DNA of 64,000 nt from Incurvaria masculella (taxonomy: Eukaryota > Arthropoda > Insecta > Lepidoptera > Incurvariidae). The stretch lies in assembly GCA_946894095.1 (NCBI GenBank), contig OX335659.1, forward strand, positions 9,555,501-9,619,500, in the 5' to 3' direction. This document shows, piece after piece, positions 33,481 through 64,000 of the stretch; within the stretch, counting starts at the first letter, position 1, and each line of letters opens with the position of its first letter. The notes below the pieces were generated by a model. The model had not been told where the DNA came from and made no database searches. It was given only the letters and a program-made list of their open reading frames with translations. A program made the position numbers and the translations under genes.

Positions 33481-33729
33481 CTCATTAAAAGTATTTAACT
33501 GAAAAAGATCAAGTGAAACTCGACGCTGGCAAATTGTCACTTTAATAACGACAGAGGCCACTAAGGAAGAAAAAAAAAATCACAGAATATCCTGTTTTAT
33601 TCTGTGTAAACAAAAAAGCTTACGTCCGTGCAAACAAAAACAAAATAATACAGTGTTCATGGAAAGCCGTGTTCATTAGTTCGCAGGTACTGAAAACAAG
33701 AAATAAATATTAGAAAAAAAAGCGGAATA

Positions 33730-33876
33730 ATGGGGCTAGGAGCTACAATTCGCAAATACAGTGTCACCATCATTATGGTGCCTGCCATCGTTGGATTCCA
33801 CTATGGCTGGATGAAACTCCAGGAGGTTGACACACTAGTCGCGTCCAGCGAAAGAAAAGAGCTACCTATTTTTATT
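33730..33876 (+). CDS. Small membrane protein exon 1
   Basis: Start ATG in 'ggaataatggggctaggagc'; 49 codons; canonical GTGAGT donor. The frame continues open into the intron but loses protein-like character. Confidence 0.65.
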
Positions 33877-36258
33877 GTGAGTAACCGGTCATTCGGTAAG
33901 TTTATTGTGCATGAATTCCGTCAAGTCAACGATCATAACCTCGAAATAGAGGTGACAGTACTTTTTCCTCTGAGATTTCAACTAAGGGTTCATGGGCAAA
34001 AAAGTGTCACATTTTTACGATATTTCATGTCCACCTGCTTTGAAAATTTAAATATCCAATTAGGTGTAATAATTAGTATTACAGTTTGCGTTTTCAGATG
34101 CCAGGGTCAATCAACAGTGATATTATTGAAATCTCAAGGACAATGTATTCAACATTTTATTTATAAATTTAATTTTATTTGAGCCATGAATTGAGGCTCC
34201 ATACAAATTTGCAGTGTCCACCTAGGGGGTGTTCATGTAAAAAAAAATATCTCAAAATGTTGTGTGAATATTTCCAGTTATTTCATAGATATGAATACTA
34301 TATTAGTGTTGTCTTATGTTAATTTATGTTATTGTAGTGGGGAGGGTATTTAAGATAATAAAAAAATAATAAAAATAAATGTCCACCATATTTTCTAATT
34401 TTCGTTACTCATGCTTAGTTACCAATTTTCTCTAAAGAAAAACTTTCAAAGTAAGTGGAATAAGGTATATTATATGCTGAAACTACTGACTGAGCTGTCC
34501 AAGTCATGACTGTCAGTCAGTGACAGTTGGGTAGTCTGTTGTTTTCGTTTTGAATATAGTGGTCACTTCATTTGCGGATTTTTCCGCAACAGGCAACAGT
34601 AAGTAAATCTTTACTATTCAATCGTATTCGTATAGGTAAGAACGGGCTTTTCAGTAATATGCATGGAAATTGTGTCCATAGACAGTTTACATTTGTCACA
34701 AACAGTTTTCATGCAAAACTTCTCCCAAAAATCTCATTTTCGTTACTTTTAGTTACTTTTCGTGGCATAAGGTACTGTTTACGATGGTGATTTCACCTTG
34801 ACCTCTGGTAATTTACTTTCAAACAACTTTTGTCATCATCAAACATTTAGAAAATGAGATTTTCTGTGTGTGTTCTTTTTTTAGGTTTTAAGAAATTATG
34901 AATAGTTGGCATATTGAATGTTGGGAATTTAGCTTTGTAGAGGGCCGGTTTGATCGCAAATTGCTAGTAAGGGTATTGTGTAGACCGAGTTAAAAGATGA
35001 ATTCTAGTGAAAGAATTGATGCGAGGGGATGGGTAGTTTCGGAGAAAATGTTTTATGAAGATTTTTTTTCCGTTTCTGCAACTTTGTCACACTCACTCGC
35101 TTGCTGTACACATAAGCTTATTACTACTACATCATGTGACTAGTTACCAACCGGGCTGATGTTTTTTTTAATTTTTCTATGTTTTTAATCATTTTAATTA
35201 TTAAGCATCATTAGAATATTTCAATTAGGTTATGTGAATTTTTTTTATATTAAAAAAAAACTTCGCAGGGGGCAAGGTAATTGCATTTCATTATTTAACT
35301 TACTTATAACTTAGCAGTAATATTTTTTATTAACTTTATTTATTACATTATTGTTACAGATAATAATTAAAATTTTCGGCTCTATTCGTAACAATATTGA
35401 TCGTGAATGATAATTTTGAACCTCTGGCAAAAAGTATTAAAAAGTGTCCAGTGAGAACGCAACTTTACATTCTCATTTTAGTTACTTTTACTTACCTAAA
35501 TTTTTACCTACCTTCGTTACCTAAATTCTAATTTTCGTTACCGGAACATTTTTTGCCCATGACCCTAAGACAATAGGTCATCCAAACCAACAATGATCTA
35601 ATTTTTAATCAGACGAAGTTTAGATTTTGTCATGTTTGATGTAATAGAGTTTGACGTATATTTACATAGTTCCATTTATGTCTGAATACATTTAGAATTA
35701 AGGGTTCTTCTCTAACCCTTACTAGCTTTGCTACTACTCAGATTAGTTCCATGCACCTGTACTTGCACAAGTGCGAACTTTTCTAAAACTTGCACAATTA
35801 CCAGTTTTTTGAAAAATTATCAATAGCTGGCTCAATTAAAAAAATATGTATTATTATCGAACCTGCCAACTTAATTTCACGATAATTGGTTGAGTAGAGG
35901 GATTCGAAAGCATTTTTGCCCAATCTAAAACGAAGACACTTAGCTCGAGTTTCACTCTTCACTCGGTCAATAATATACACCTTGCAGTAATCTTAACAAA
36001 CCATAGGGTTTAAATCATTCTGTTTGTATACTTATAAAAGTTAACATTCCACTTACCCTGAGGGATAGGCAGAGATTATAAAACGCCACACTGTACAATC
36101 ACAGAATACTTCCATACATGAATAATTTTGCGGTATCAAATTTTCCTGATTCATAAAAGATATCCTTGTTAAACATGCAAAAAAATTGCTTTTATTTTAT
36201 TTTTCAGATGGTGAAAAAGATGTTCTCTTCTTTTAAACAGCCAAAGGAACCGAAATGA
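33730..36258 (+). CDS. Small single-pass membrane protein, 65 aa
   Basis: Two exons, 33730-33876 and 36208-36258, joined in phase 0. Donor GTGAGT at 33877; acceptor tatttttcag ending at 36207. The protein reads MGLGATIRKYSVTIIMVPAI, VGFHYGWMKLQEVDTLVASS, then ERKELPIFI and MVKKMFSSFKQPKEPK. A basic N-terminus followed by one hydrophobic segment (about residues 11-25) and a Lys-rich tail is the layout of small inner-mitochondrial-membrane proteins. I cannot name the family; a respiratory-chain accessory or assembly role is only a guess. An AATAAA lies at about 36313-36318, soon after the stop. There is no long UTR, and the 2.3-kb intron is free of recognised genes. Confidence 0.65.
33877..36207 (+). 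other. Intron of the small membrane protein gene
   Basis: 2.3 kb, AT-rich. No repeat recognised from elsewhere in the window and no convincing nested gene. Confidence 0.45.
36208..36258 (+). CDS. Small membrane protein exon 2
   Basis: Encodes MVKKMFSSFKQPKEPK and TGA. Strong polypyrimidine tract before it. A polyadenylation signal follows within 70 bp, which supports a real terminal exon. Confidence 0.62.
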   Translation: MVKKMFSSFKQPKEPK

Positions 36259-36539
36259 AGCTATCCAATGTACATATAGTAGATAATGTATATAGTGCTA
36301 TTCTTAATATTAAATAAAACAGTCTAATGTAACATGAAATATTTTGACTTTATTTAATTGCTGAAAATATTATCAAAATGGGCTAGTTGCTAAAGAAATT
36401 AAATCCTAATGTTAAAAAAAACTTTAAAATCACAATGAAGTTAAAGCGTTAGGTAATGCCTATTATCTCTCATATATTCACATATCCCTCGTATATTTTT
36501 TTCTATTAAGAGTTTAAATATTCAAGACATCAAGATATT

Positions 36540-36830
36540 TTTTTATGTGTCTGGACATGGATGACTAGTATCTCTCCCATTGTCATAATATTAGCCCAAT
36601 ACACCTCATGGTAACTAGGTGCCATGCTCGGACCTTTCTTTTATTGCACAGATATATTAAACTGGATGGAAAACACAATTTTTATTGCCGCTTCGACCAT
36701 CGTTCATTTAATGCGATGGTACAAACCCGGGCGGGCTTAACCCTACCACCTAGTAAGTAAGGAAGGAGACCTACAGTTTTACTTGGAATCCGAAGCACGG
36801 CCAGCCTCAACTGTTGAAAATGTTCACCCA
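36540..36830 (-). repeat. SINE copy, reverse
   Basis: Minus strand: 'agggttaagcccgcccgggt', 'ttgtaccatcgcattaaatg', 'ttttccatccagtttaatat', ending in an A-run (T-run 36539-36543). Confidence 0.78.
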
Positions 36831-37103
36831 TCCAGAACCCAACCTTAACCCCACCAGAGTTCAGTTGGGAAGGATTATAAAATAACACTCTCATTATAAA
36901 CGTAGTTTACTAATCATTGGAAATTCGCTGTTCTAATTTACTTGAAATTTGGTATCTAATATCAGGCAAAAAATATATGTTTTTATTCTTCGGTAAATGT
37001 ATCCCTGGTCAAACCACTGAGAAAAGAAAACGCGCTTATAGGTTTGACTTTTGCTTTTATTCAATTTGCTTTAGATTTTTGTGCAGACACAGATATGTAT
37101 TGC

Positions 37104-37460
37104 CAGAGCCGGTAGTCTCAGTTCTCACCTAAATTGGCGTTTACGTAACTTTGAAGTTCCGTAGAAACGTCAAACTCCATACAAGTTTTTACTAGATATT
37201 CTGTGGTTTTACTTCTTCAAGCTGTCAAAGTCAAACGTTTCAATTCCGATTTGTATGAAAACGCGGAGTGGACGTAAACGGCAACGTCGACGTTTTTACG
37301 GCAACGTTGAGTAAGCTGTCAAATCAAGCTCGGACTCGCAAATGTTAGTTCGCTTAACGCCCACTGCACGCGCTTTTCAATTTCTCCATACATTTCAAAA
37401 CGCCAGTCGATCGGTTTGCCGTAACGCCAATTTAGGTGACAACTGAGACTACCGACTCTG
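37104..37460. mobile_element. CTCACCTAAATTGGCG MITE, full copy
   Basis: The ends 'cagagccggtagtctcagtt' and, inverted, 'cagagtcggtagtctcagtt' match each other closely. The interior corresponds to 31158-31523 in reverse order. Confidence 0.85.
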
Positions 37461-37494
37461 ATATTAGATACTGAATACCAATTAAATCGGAATA

Positions 37495-37715
37495 GTGTTT
37501 TTTATTTACCTACATTTGTATGGAGCATAGCTTGCGGGCCATTCCTAAGATCTCTCTCATGTTTTGCCGCTATAACAACAAATAGATAACATTTAAAAAT
37601 AATGAAAATGAAAAGGATGCCCTCATATAAAATCCGTGATTTTTTTGTGTAATCGATCATGTATGAAGGTCCGGAACCCTTCGTGTGCGAGTCCGACTCG
37701 CACCTGGCCGGTTTT
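37495..37715 (-). repeat. GCGAGTCCGACTCGC element, reverse partial copy
   Basis: 'gtgcgagtccgactcgcacc' and 'tggccggtttt' at the right, and 'gccgctataacaaca' to the left, match 57678-58003 inverted. The microsatellite part is missing. Confidence 0.7.
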
Positions 37716-37984
37716 CGTTTGTTCGTCGACTCGCAATAAATGAATCGATGTATACAATTACGTGTACGTCTACATGCAGTAAGAACCAAAAGGGAGTGAA
37801 TCTACACGAAACCAGACTGATTTCAGACTTTTGTTTTAAAGACAAAAAAAATATCCTCCCCATGCATCCCGTACATTAGGCTCTCGGTAATCCGGCGCTC
37901 ATCAGTCCAGCAGTCAGGCATTTACACTGTGTGTTCCACTGTACACAAGTATACTGTTCCCATACACATACTTTATTCCGGCAG

Positions 37985-38175
37985 TTCCAGCAATCTGGAA
38001 TAGAGACAGACTTTTATTATTATATCAACCACCGTTACTGAACGTAAATAGACTTCCTGGAAAACAGGCAGAAGCCTTGTCTAGGAGCTATAAATGGACA
38101 TAAAAGCTGACAGCAACCACAAGACTTATACCATTGTCATCAGAACCTACTGAAATGCTGTACAATTTAATTACG
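37985..38175 (+). repeat. LINE 3'-end fragment, paired with 19465-19630
   Basis: 'aacgtaaatagacttcctgg', 'aggcagaagccttgtctagg' and 'agctataaatggacataaaa' match 19465-19630 in inverse orientation. Confidence 0.6.
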
Positions 38176-38369
38176 TTATATTTCTAAATAAATAAATGGG
38201 CAAAACATTCGGGGGTCGGATTACGGAGCCCCTAATCTAAAAAAAATAAGTTTGTAATTTATGTTCAAACATTCAAAATTGACCCCATTTTGGTTCTAAC
38301 TACTGGTAGCTGGTTCGTTGTATAGTTGTATTGCATTACATACCCTCTGTATTACATTAATGTAATCTC

Positions 38370-39130
38370 CTACCTCCCTAGCCTCAAAAAAGCTGGGAGT
38401 TCTCAACGGGTGTGTCAGTATTTGACTTCTGACCAAAAACTGCTAATTTATAAGGTCTTGCGTGTAGTATTGTTTGTATTTGTGGGACCGCTCAGCTAAG
38501 CACCTGCTTGACTCCCTGGACTCGACACAGCGTCAAGCCGTGCATCTCGTCGATAATCCCAAAGTATCCCTGAATTTGGAAACTGTCCAACTCCGAAGGG
38601 ATGTAGGGTCTCTCTTTGAATTCTATCGTCTTTACCATGGAGAATTCTCGTCGGAGCTGCATAAGACCGTACCTCCGTCTCCTTTCTACCTTCGCTCAAC
38701 GCAGAACAGGGAGGAAATACACATATTCACAGTCGACATTCCAAAAATAAGAACCCACCGATCTTCTAGATCGGTAATTCTTCGATTCTTCTGTAGGGTC
38801 GGAAAACAATGGAATGTACTCCGTTCCGAGGTATTTCCTCGAAAGTACAACCTGGGGTCCTTGAAACATAGTGCGAAGAATCACCTAGCCAGCCGGCCGG
38901 CATGGTTTTGCAGCCCCTCTGTAAGTTCGAAATCCCATGGGCTTCGTCGGCACCTTAAGAGGTCCTGGCGTTTGCCATATGCCGTGCTTAACATAAAAAA
39001 GGAGGGCAGGTACTTACCATCTGTAATCGCAGACCATTTGTATGATAAGATGTTTGTCTGTACAGAAGCAAAAGAAGTATGTACGAGTTATATCATCTCT
39101 GCATACACCTTCGGCGAAGCGGCGTGATAG
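38370..39130 (+). pseudogene. LINE ORF2 C-terminal fragment
   Basis: The frame at 38474-39127 encodes LWDRSAKHLLDSLDSTQRQA, SLFEFYRLYHGEFSSELHKT, VPPSPFYLRSTQNR and PRKYNLGSLK. This is the very common C-terminal region of insect non-LTR elements ('YRLYxGExxxELHxxxPPSPFYxRSTR...FPxxYNLG'). Upstream pieces (KKLGVLN-like) at 38385-38470 hold stops. A SINE head begins at 39140. Confidence 0.82.
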
Positions 39131-39139
39131 TATATTGTC

Positions 39140-39360
39140 CGCCTCGGCAGCCTAGTGGCGCGACGTCTTGCGGTTTAATAAGCTTGGTGAAGCAACTCTG
39201 AGCGCGGTTGGGTTCTACATGGTTGACCGTTTCAACCGTTGAGGCCGGTCGTGGTTCGAATTCCACGTAAAACTGTAGATTGTTGGCAGGGTTAATGCCG
39301 CCCGGGGTGGTACCATTTCATTGAATGAATGATGGTCGAAGCGGCTATTTAATTTAATTT
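39140..39360 (+). repeat. SINE copy, two-part head, 3'-truncated
   Basis: Head 'cctcggcagcctagtggcgc', middle 'ctgagcgcggttgggttcta', B box 'cgtggttcgaattccacg', body to 'gaatgatggtcgaagcggct', then breaks into unrelated sequence. Confidence 0.8.
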
Positions 39361-40235
39361 ATTTATTCCACTTCTGGTAGTCAAACTACATTAAGTCATG
39401 TCACAATTTGATTGATCCGTGTTGTTGTGAAAAAAAACTTGAGATTTGGAATACATAATTTTTGCTCGAAAGTAAAATCATTAAATTACAGTGTTAAACA
39501 CATTTTTCGTGTTGTTTTTTTTATTTTTGCATCGGTAAAACTGCCTCTAAAAATCGTTAAATTATAAATGTCTGGAAAAATAACTGTTCCGACACTTCTA
39601 TAGCGAATATCTTGTAAATTAATGCTCAGATTATAATGAGGTTTTCACCATTTTAGACACCACGTCGAAAAATCCATAAGATTAAAAAAAATATTGGAAG
39701 GTTCGCTTACAACCTGTTTAAAAATAAATCTCACTTCCACCTAATACCTCTGTCAACATACGACAATAGTGACTAAAAGGTTAATGAAATTCCTAAGATT
39801 GGAACATTGACCCATTTTTATTCATTTATTGTTAATTCAGTCACTTTCCTAATCTAGGTTAGTTACTTTGGACAAGTAGGCACAGGGTGTTGCCATTTCA
39901 GAGTCGTTTATTTTATAAATCGGTAACACGGTTTTGTTTTACATTATTACATTTAATTCGTAAAGAATCATAAACATAAAAAATACCAATGAAGCTTTTT
40001 AAAGCGCCCATTACATTGCGATATGAAAGTCGGGTTGTCATAATTGCACGAACTACCTACATGCTGTTGCTGTAAATGTATTTTGACCAATTATATAATA
40101 AATACGATATAATAGGCATTCGATATACATTATGTTACAACGTCACTGCCACACGCGGGAAAATTATGCTTCAGGCCAAATACTGATTTATAGATGGAAT
40201 TTTTCGAGAAAAAAAAAGTGTTCGACTTTAACACA
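39361..40235. other. Intergenic, nothing recognised
   Basis: AT-rich sequence between the SINE and a pair of foldback MITEs. No gene seen. Confidence 0.3.
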
Positions 40236-40239
40236 CGCT

Positions 40240-40525
40240 AGGCCCTTCAGGGGGCCTACTCATTAAATGTCAAACTCTACGTAGAAAAAAAGTGGGCATC
40301 TTTTTTTCTACTTCGAGTTTGACAGAAGCGTAAACGACAACTCGCTTTCGCTTCCCTGTGTAGATATGCATGGGGTCTACTCATGAAATTCTCACCTGTG
40401 AGTCACCGGTGACTAACTGTCAAAATCCATGTAGAAAAAAGTAGGCATCTTTTTTCTACATATTTTGACGGAAGCGAACACGAAACTTCCCGCTTTCGCT
40501 TTCATGAGTAGATATGCGGACTCTT
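40240..40525. mobile_element. Two adjacent GGTCTACTCATGAAA foldback MITEs
   Basis: Unit 1 is at about 40243-40365 and unit 2 at about 40374-40522. Each has inverted ends built on 'ctactcatgaaa(gcgaaagcg)' and a central palindrome 'tctacgtagaaaaaaagtgg / catctttttttctac'. A third unit lies at 48527-48675. Confidence 0.7.
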
Positions 40526-40693
40526 TCAAATACTTCGACGGCAAAGTGACAACAGTAACTGCTGTTGCAAGAAATTTCACCGTTTCAAAGGATTTTAGAC
40601 GATAAATATTAGCAGTTGTGGTTACTGAAATCGTGATTGAGAAAAGCAGAAGCATTTAAAAGGCTAAAACGGATATCGAGGCAGGTTGGCGTG

Positions 40694-60707
<20,014 letters not shown>

Positions 60708-60864
60708 CTAGCAGCAGTTTACGCGGTAAGGGGTAAAAAAATTGTCGGTTTGTCGACGTAGACTTAGTTTAAAACAATAGTTACCTACATTAAGCAAAAT
60801 GTACCGGCATTCTTTAAGAATGTCAAAAACGTTCAGGCAAACTATCTAATATCTAATCTAATAA

Positions 60865-61762
60865 TCTAATAAATATTATAAAGGGGAAAGTTTGTAATAA
60901 TGGATGGATGGATGGATGGATGGATGGATGGATGTTTGTTACTCTTTCACGTAAAAACTACTGAATGGATTTTAATGAAACTTTACAATAATATAGCTTA
61001 TACATCAGAATAGGACATAGGCTACAATTTATAAAGATATTGTGCCCATGGGCTTTAGAACTTTCACGGGGCTGCGAAAACGATGCCGGTAGCGCTACTT
61101 CACACCGGCGGGAGCGGGGCCGGGGGCGGGGCGGGCGGTCCGACGGGGGCGGGTGTGGGAAGGGGGGGGCGGGTACGGCTTGTTATTTCCCGCAACTTTA
61201 GGACTACTTGACAAAATCCTTGAGAACCAATTACTCGATTTAGATGCGGATTGTATCTACGTCTAGCCTGATTCTACTCAAAACTTATAGGCTTCATAAT
61301 ATAACGCTTCATTACCTTAGTGAGTGTTAAATTCTTATAACTTGCGAACCACTAACCCGATTTATGTGCGTATTTTATCAATGTATAGGATCTCTGGGAG
61401 CTGTCAGGTTCGAGATAGGTTACTGTTTTCGATGTTGAGGCTGGCTGTGGGTTGGAGTCCACGCAAAACTTACCTACATTACACGTTACTTACTTACTAG
61501 GTAAACAATGTTGCAGTGCAAGTGCAGAAAGGTTCTGGCGGCAAATACTTTTTTTTAAATAGCCACCAAATGTCAACGAAGCTCTAAATGGGAATTATTG
61601 GATGTTTCTCATTAAATCATGCTATTTCATCTCGAACGATCTTGATTAAATTTGGTAGATGGACCAGTTTGACCCTATTTTGGACCAGTCATGTCGGATA
61701 CTTTTTATCCATGAAATAATTTTGCCGACGCTAACCCGAGCGGAGCCGGGTACCGCAGCTAG
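60865..61762 (+). mobile_element. Non-autonomous Helitron
   Basis: It starts TCTAATAAATATTATAAAGG, ends 'gagccgggtaccgcagCTAG', and is flanked by A and T. It contains an ATGG microsatellite (60901-60934), a GC-rich stretch with ggggcgggc runs (61100-61170), and a SINE-head-like piece 'gatgttgaggctggctgtgg / gttggagtccacgcaaaact' at 61430-61475. Confidence 0.78.
60901..60934 (+). repeat. (ATGG)n microsatellite
   Basis: About eight perfect tetramers inside the Helitron. Confidence 0.95.
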
Positions 61763-61854
61763 TAAACAATAATTTATTCCATTCTTTACCTATGCATTAC
61801 GGTTATAGCCCGAAGTCGGTTGTGTCGTCACTGATATCGTCACCTTGAAGGTGA

Positions 61855-62508
61855 CTACGGCTAAGATAAATAGTCGTAACAGAAACTAAGGCTGAGATAA
61901 ATAGTCGTAACAAAAACTAAGACTAACGAAAAGTAGTACTTTGTGACGTCAATAGGCATTACTTTGAGATTTTGTCCATACAAAATGTATCAATGTGACG
62001 TCACAAAGTACTACTTTGTGTTAGCATTAGTTTCGGTGACGACTATTTATCTCAGCCAGACTAACGAAAAGTAGTACTTTGTGACGTCACTTTGACAAAT
62101 TTTATATGAACGAAATCTCAAAGTAATGCAAATTGACGTCACAAAGTACTACTTTTCGTTAGTCTAAGGCTGAGAAAAATAGGCTAAGATAAATAGTCGT
62201 AACAGAAACTAAGACTAACGAAAAGTAGTACTTTGTGACGTCACTTTGCATTACTTTGAGATTTCCGTCCATACAAAATGTGTCAAAGTGACTTCACAAA
62301 GTAATACTTTTCGTTAGGCTTAGTTTCGGTTACGACTATTTATTTCAGGCTATGTCGTAACAGAAACTAAGACTAACCAAAAGAAGTACTTTGTGACGTC
62401 ACTTTGCATTACTTTGAGATTTCGTCCATACAAAATGTGTCAAAGTGACGTCACAAAGTACTACTTTTCGTTAGTCATAGTTTCTGTTACGACTATTTAT
62501 CTCAGCCT
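61855..62508. repeat. Second cluster of foldback elements with TGACGTCA sites
   Basis: Same unit as 2934-3706. Perfect TGACGTCA at 61944, 61996, 62082, 62134, 62236, 62394 and 62446; one mutated copy (tgacttca) at 62289. The ends are again 'ggctgagataaatagtcgta' and its inverse. Confidence 0.85.
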
Positions 62509-62789
62509 ACGAGTGCACGAATTTCATGCTTTGCCATTTTTTTTCTAATAAGTATGTAGGTATTATCAATCAATTCATTCATATGTACTCGTATTTGTTT
62601 TGGATTAGTTGATTGATTGAAGATTTTGTAATACGCTACAAAAAAAAATTGACAAAAGAAAGACCACATCAATAACAAAATTAAGTGGGATGCAAGGCGC
62701 GCTTTTGTTGGATTTGTTTTCTGCAGAAACCGAATAACCTTCAAGGGAAAATATTTAGAAGTTTATCCGACATCGGGCTTTCACCGGAA

Positions 62790-63030
62790 TGTACAGTCCG
62801 TTCGACGGTCCGTCCGTCTGTCACATGGCTGTATCTCATGAACGAAATGGGTAGACAGCTGAAATTGTCACAAAGTGTGTATTTATTTGGCCGCTATAAC
62901 AACTACTAGATACAATTTAAAAATAATAAAAATTAAAGGGAGTCCCCATACAAAAATGTTTTTGTGTTAAATCTTGTACAAACGGAACTTTTCGTGTGCG
63001 AGTCCGACTCGCACTTGGCCGGCTCCTTTT
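62790..63030 (-). mobile_element. GCGAGTCCGACTCGC element, reverse copy
   Basis: 'acggtccgtccgtctgtcac' (remnant of the GGAC run), 'ggccgctataacaactacta', 'agggagtccccatacaaaaa' and 'gtgcgagtccgactcgcact' with tggccgg at the right end. Confidence 0.85.
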
Positions 63031-63329
63031 TTATCCATTCAAAGGTATTCTATACAAAGACCGAATTATACATAGATCGCCGGTAACATATTTACCAATA
63101 AATATGTATCAACTAATAGGTTCGCCGTAATACCATGACGTAGGTAACACCATGTTTTGCCCGCTAACGGTGTGTATGCTCCCTAATAACCGAAGTTTAG
63201 TCAATATCCTGCGTCCCATTGTTTATAATTCAATAGAAATAAAATGTGTACTCTGGTCAAACATTCGGCTTGCTTGGGTTTTCCCATGCATACTTTTCGG
63301 TGCCTACGTCTGTACCTACGCATTTAAAA

Positions 63330-63620
63330 TCTCGTGGTGTAGGGGCTAAGGGACTTGCATTTCACGCGAGAGGTCATGGGTTCAAATCCTCGCCCCGGGC
63401 ATGCACAATTTTCTTTCTGAGTTTAATACGTGCAACGAAATGAGAATGCGAGCTGTTCCATGGTTTAGTTCCCCTACTTGGTACCACTGTATTTGATGAA
63501 ACTATGGTGGAAGCGGCAATACAAAATTGACCGTGTTTTCCATCCAGTTCAGTGTAGCCGTGCTCATAAAGGGAAGGTCCTGGAATGGAACCTAATCCCT
63601 TCGAGATTTTGTATGTTTCT
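63330..63620 (+). repeat. SINE copy with clear tRNA-like head
   Basis: The head 'aatctcgtggtgtaggggct' to 'gtcatgggttcaaatcctcg' has an A-box-like TGGTGTAGGGG and a perfect B box GGTTCAAATCC, spaced as in tRNA genes. The body continues as in 41930-42345, with a deletion in the middle. Confidence 0.82.
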
Positions 63621-63639
63621 GCACTGAAATAGGTACAAG

Positions 63640-64000
63640 TTGTGACAACAGAAATTAGCAATACGATTCAACCCACCAACAAATAGACGGTATTTATTAG
63701 CACCGTCATGTTAATGCAGTAGTTAGGTACCTATGCGACATAACGGTTCAATTGTGTGGCGGTTGGTTCAAAATTATGTGACATGAGCAGATAATTCGTT
63801 ACGACAGTGAAAAATTCGAACAATTAAAATACTGTTCCTACTGACGCCGTTTTCGTTTCCAAAAACGACGTAAAGGTCGCAAACATTTCCTTCTCTTTCC
63901 AGTGATACGTACGACCTGTAGATTTTAACGTTAGATAAGAAAGAAAGAGGTACATATTCTGGGCTGGGAAGTATGTATGTTCAATAAATCCTTCAGCTTA
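63640..64000. other. Right edge, nothing recognised
   Basis: No exon of the CDKL N-terminus and no repeat that I can match. The missing Gly-loop exon is presumably beyond 64000. Confidence 0.3.

Noticed and set aside
33877..34182. Open-frame extension of the small membrane protein into its intron (to 150 aa).
   Set aside because: The GTGAGT donor plus a good second exon explains the gene better, and the extension has no protein-like character.

Overview
This 64 kb window is nuclear DNA of an insect, most likely a moth or butterfly. It is AT-rich and intron-rich. It is packed with small transposons that I associate with Lepidoptera: Helitrons ending in CTAG, tRNA-headed SINEs, the element carrying a GGAC microsatellite, and TTAA-flanked foldback MITEs. 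The protein-coding genes are conserved animal genes broken into short exons. No species call is possible from the sequence alone.

Layout. At 1-1410 (+) there is a long open frame for a basic, cysteine-rich protein with an internal Cys repeat. It enters from the left edge and is broken by one frame change near 430. At 4840-7547 (+) lie the last three exons of an aldo-keto reductase. At 8238-14758 (+) lies a complete six-exon very-long-chain fatty acid elongase of 269 aa. At 18906-29992 (-) lies a complete seven-exon HSPBAP1-type JmjC protein of 401 aa. At 33730-36258 (+) lies a two-exon gene for a 65-aa single-pass membrane protein. At 40694-60641 (-) lie seven exons of a CDKL1/CDKL4-type kinase that lacks only its N-terminal exons. 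Exon joins for these genes were worked out by hand from splice sites and phase, and all phases close.

Repeats fill most of the rest. There are two Helitrons (2347-4343 and 60865-61762). There is a hAT element with a perfect 8-bp target duplication (24706-27551) that holds a dead LINE. LINE 3' fragments lie at about 20, 26, 32, 38.5, 51.5, 55 and 57.5 kb. There are about 15 SINE copies or pieces in both orientations, and several inverted-repeat families that each occur two to five times in the window.

The most unusual property is that four different exons in three unrelated genes have spawned local tandem arrays of themselves. These are the aldo-keto reductase penultimate exon (163-bp units, five apparently identical plus four decayed), elongase exon 2 (about 218-bp units), the CDKL exon encoding GCVFAELL (about 148-bp units, nine or so), and the CDKL catalytic-loop exon (about 140-bp units). 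In every case the copies sit to the right of the working exon on the + strand, whatever the gene's direction. Other points of interest are the Cys-repeat protein, two clusters of foldback elements rich in perfect TGACGTCA sites, and a 47-bp perfect hairpin in an elongase intron.
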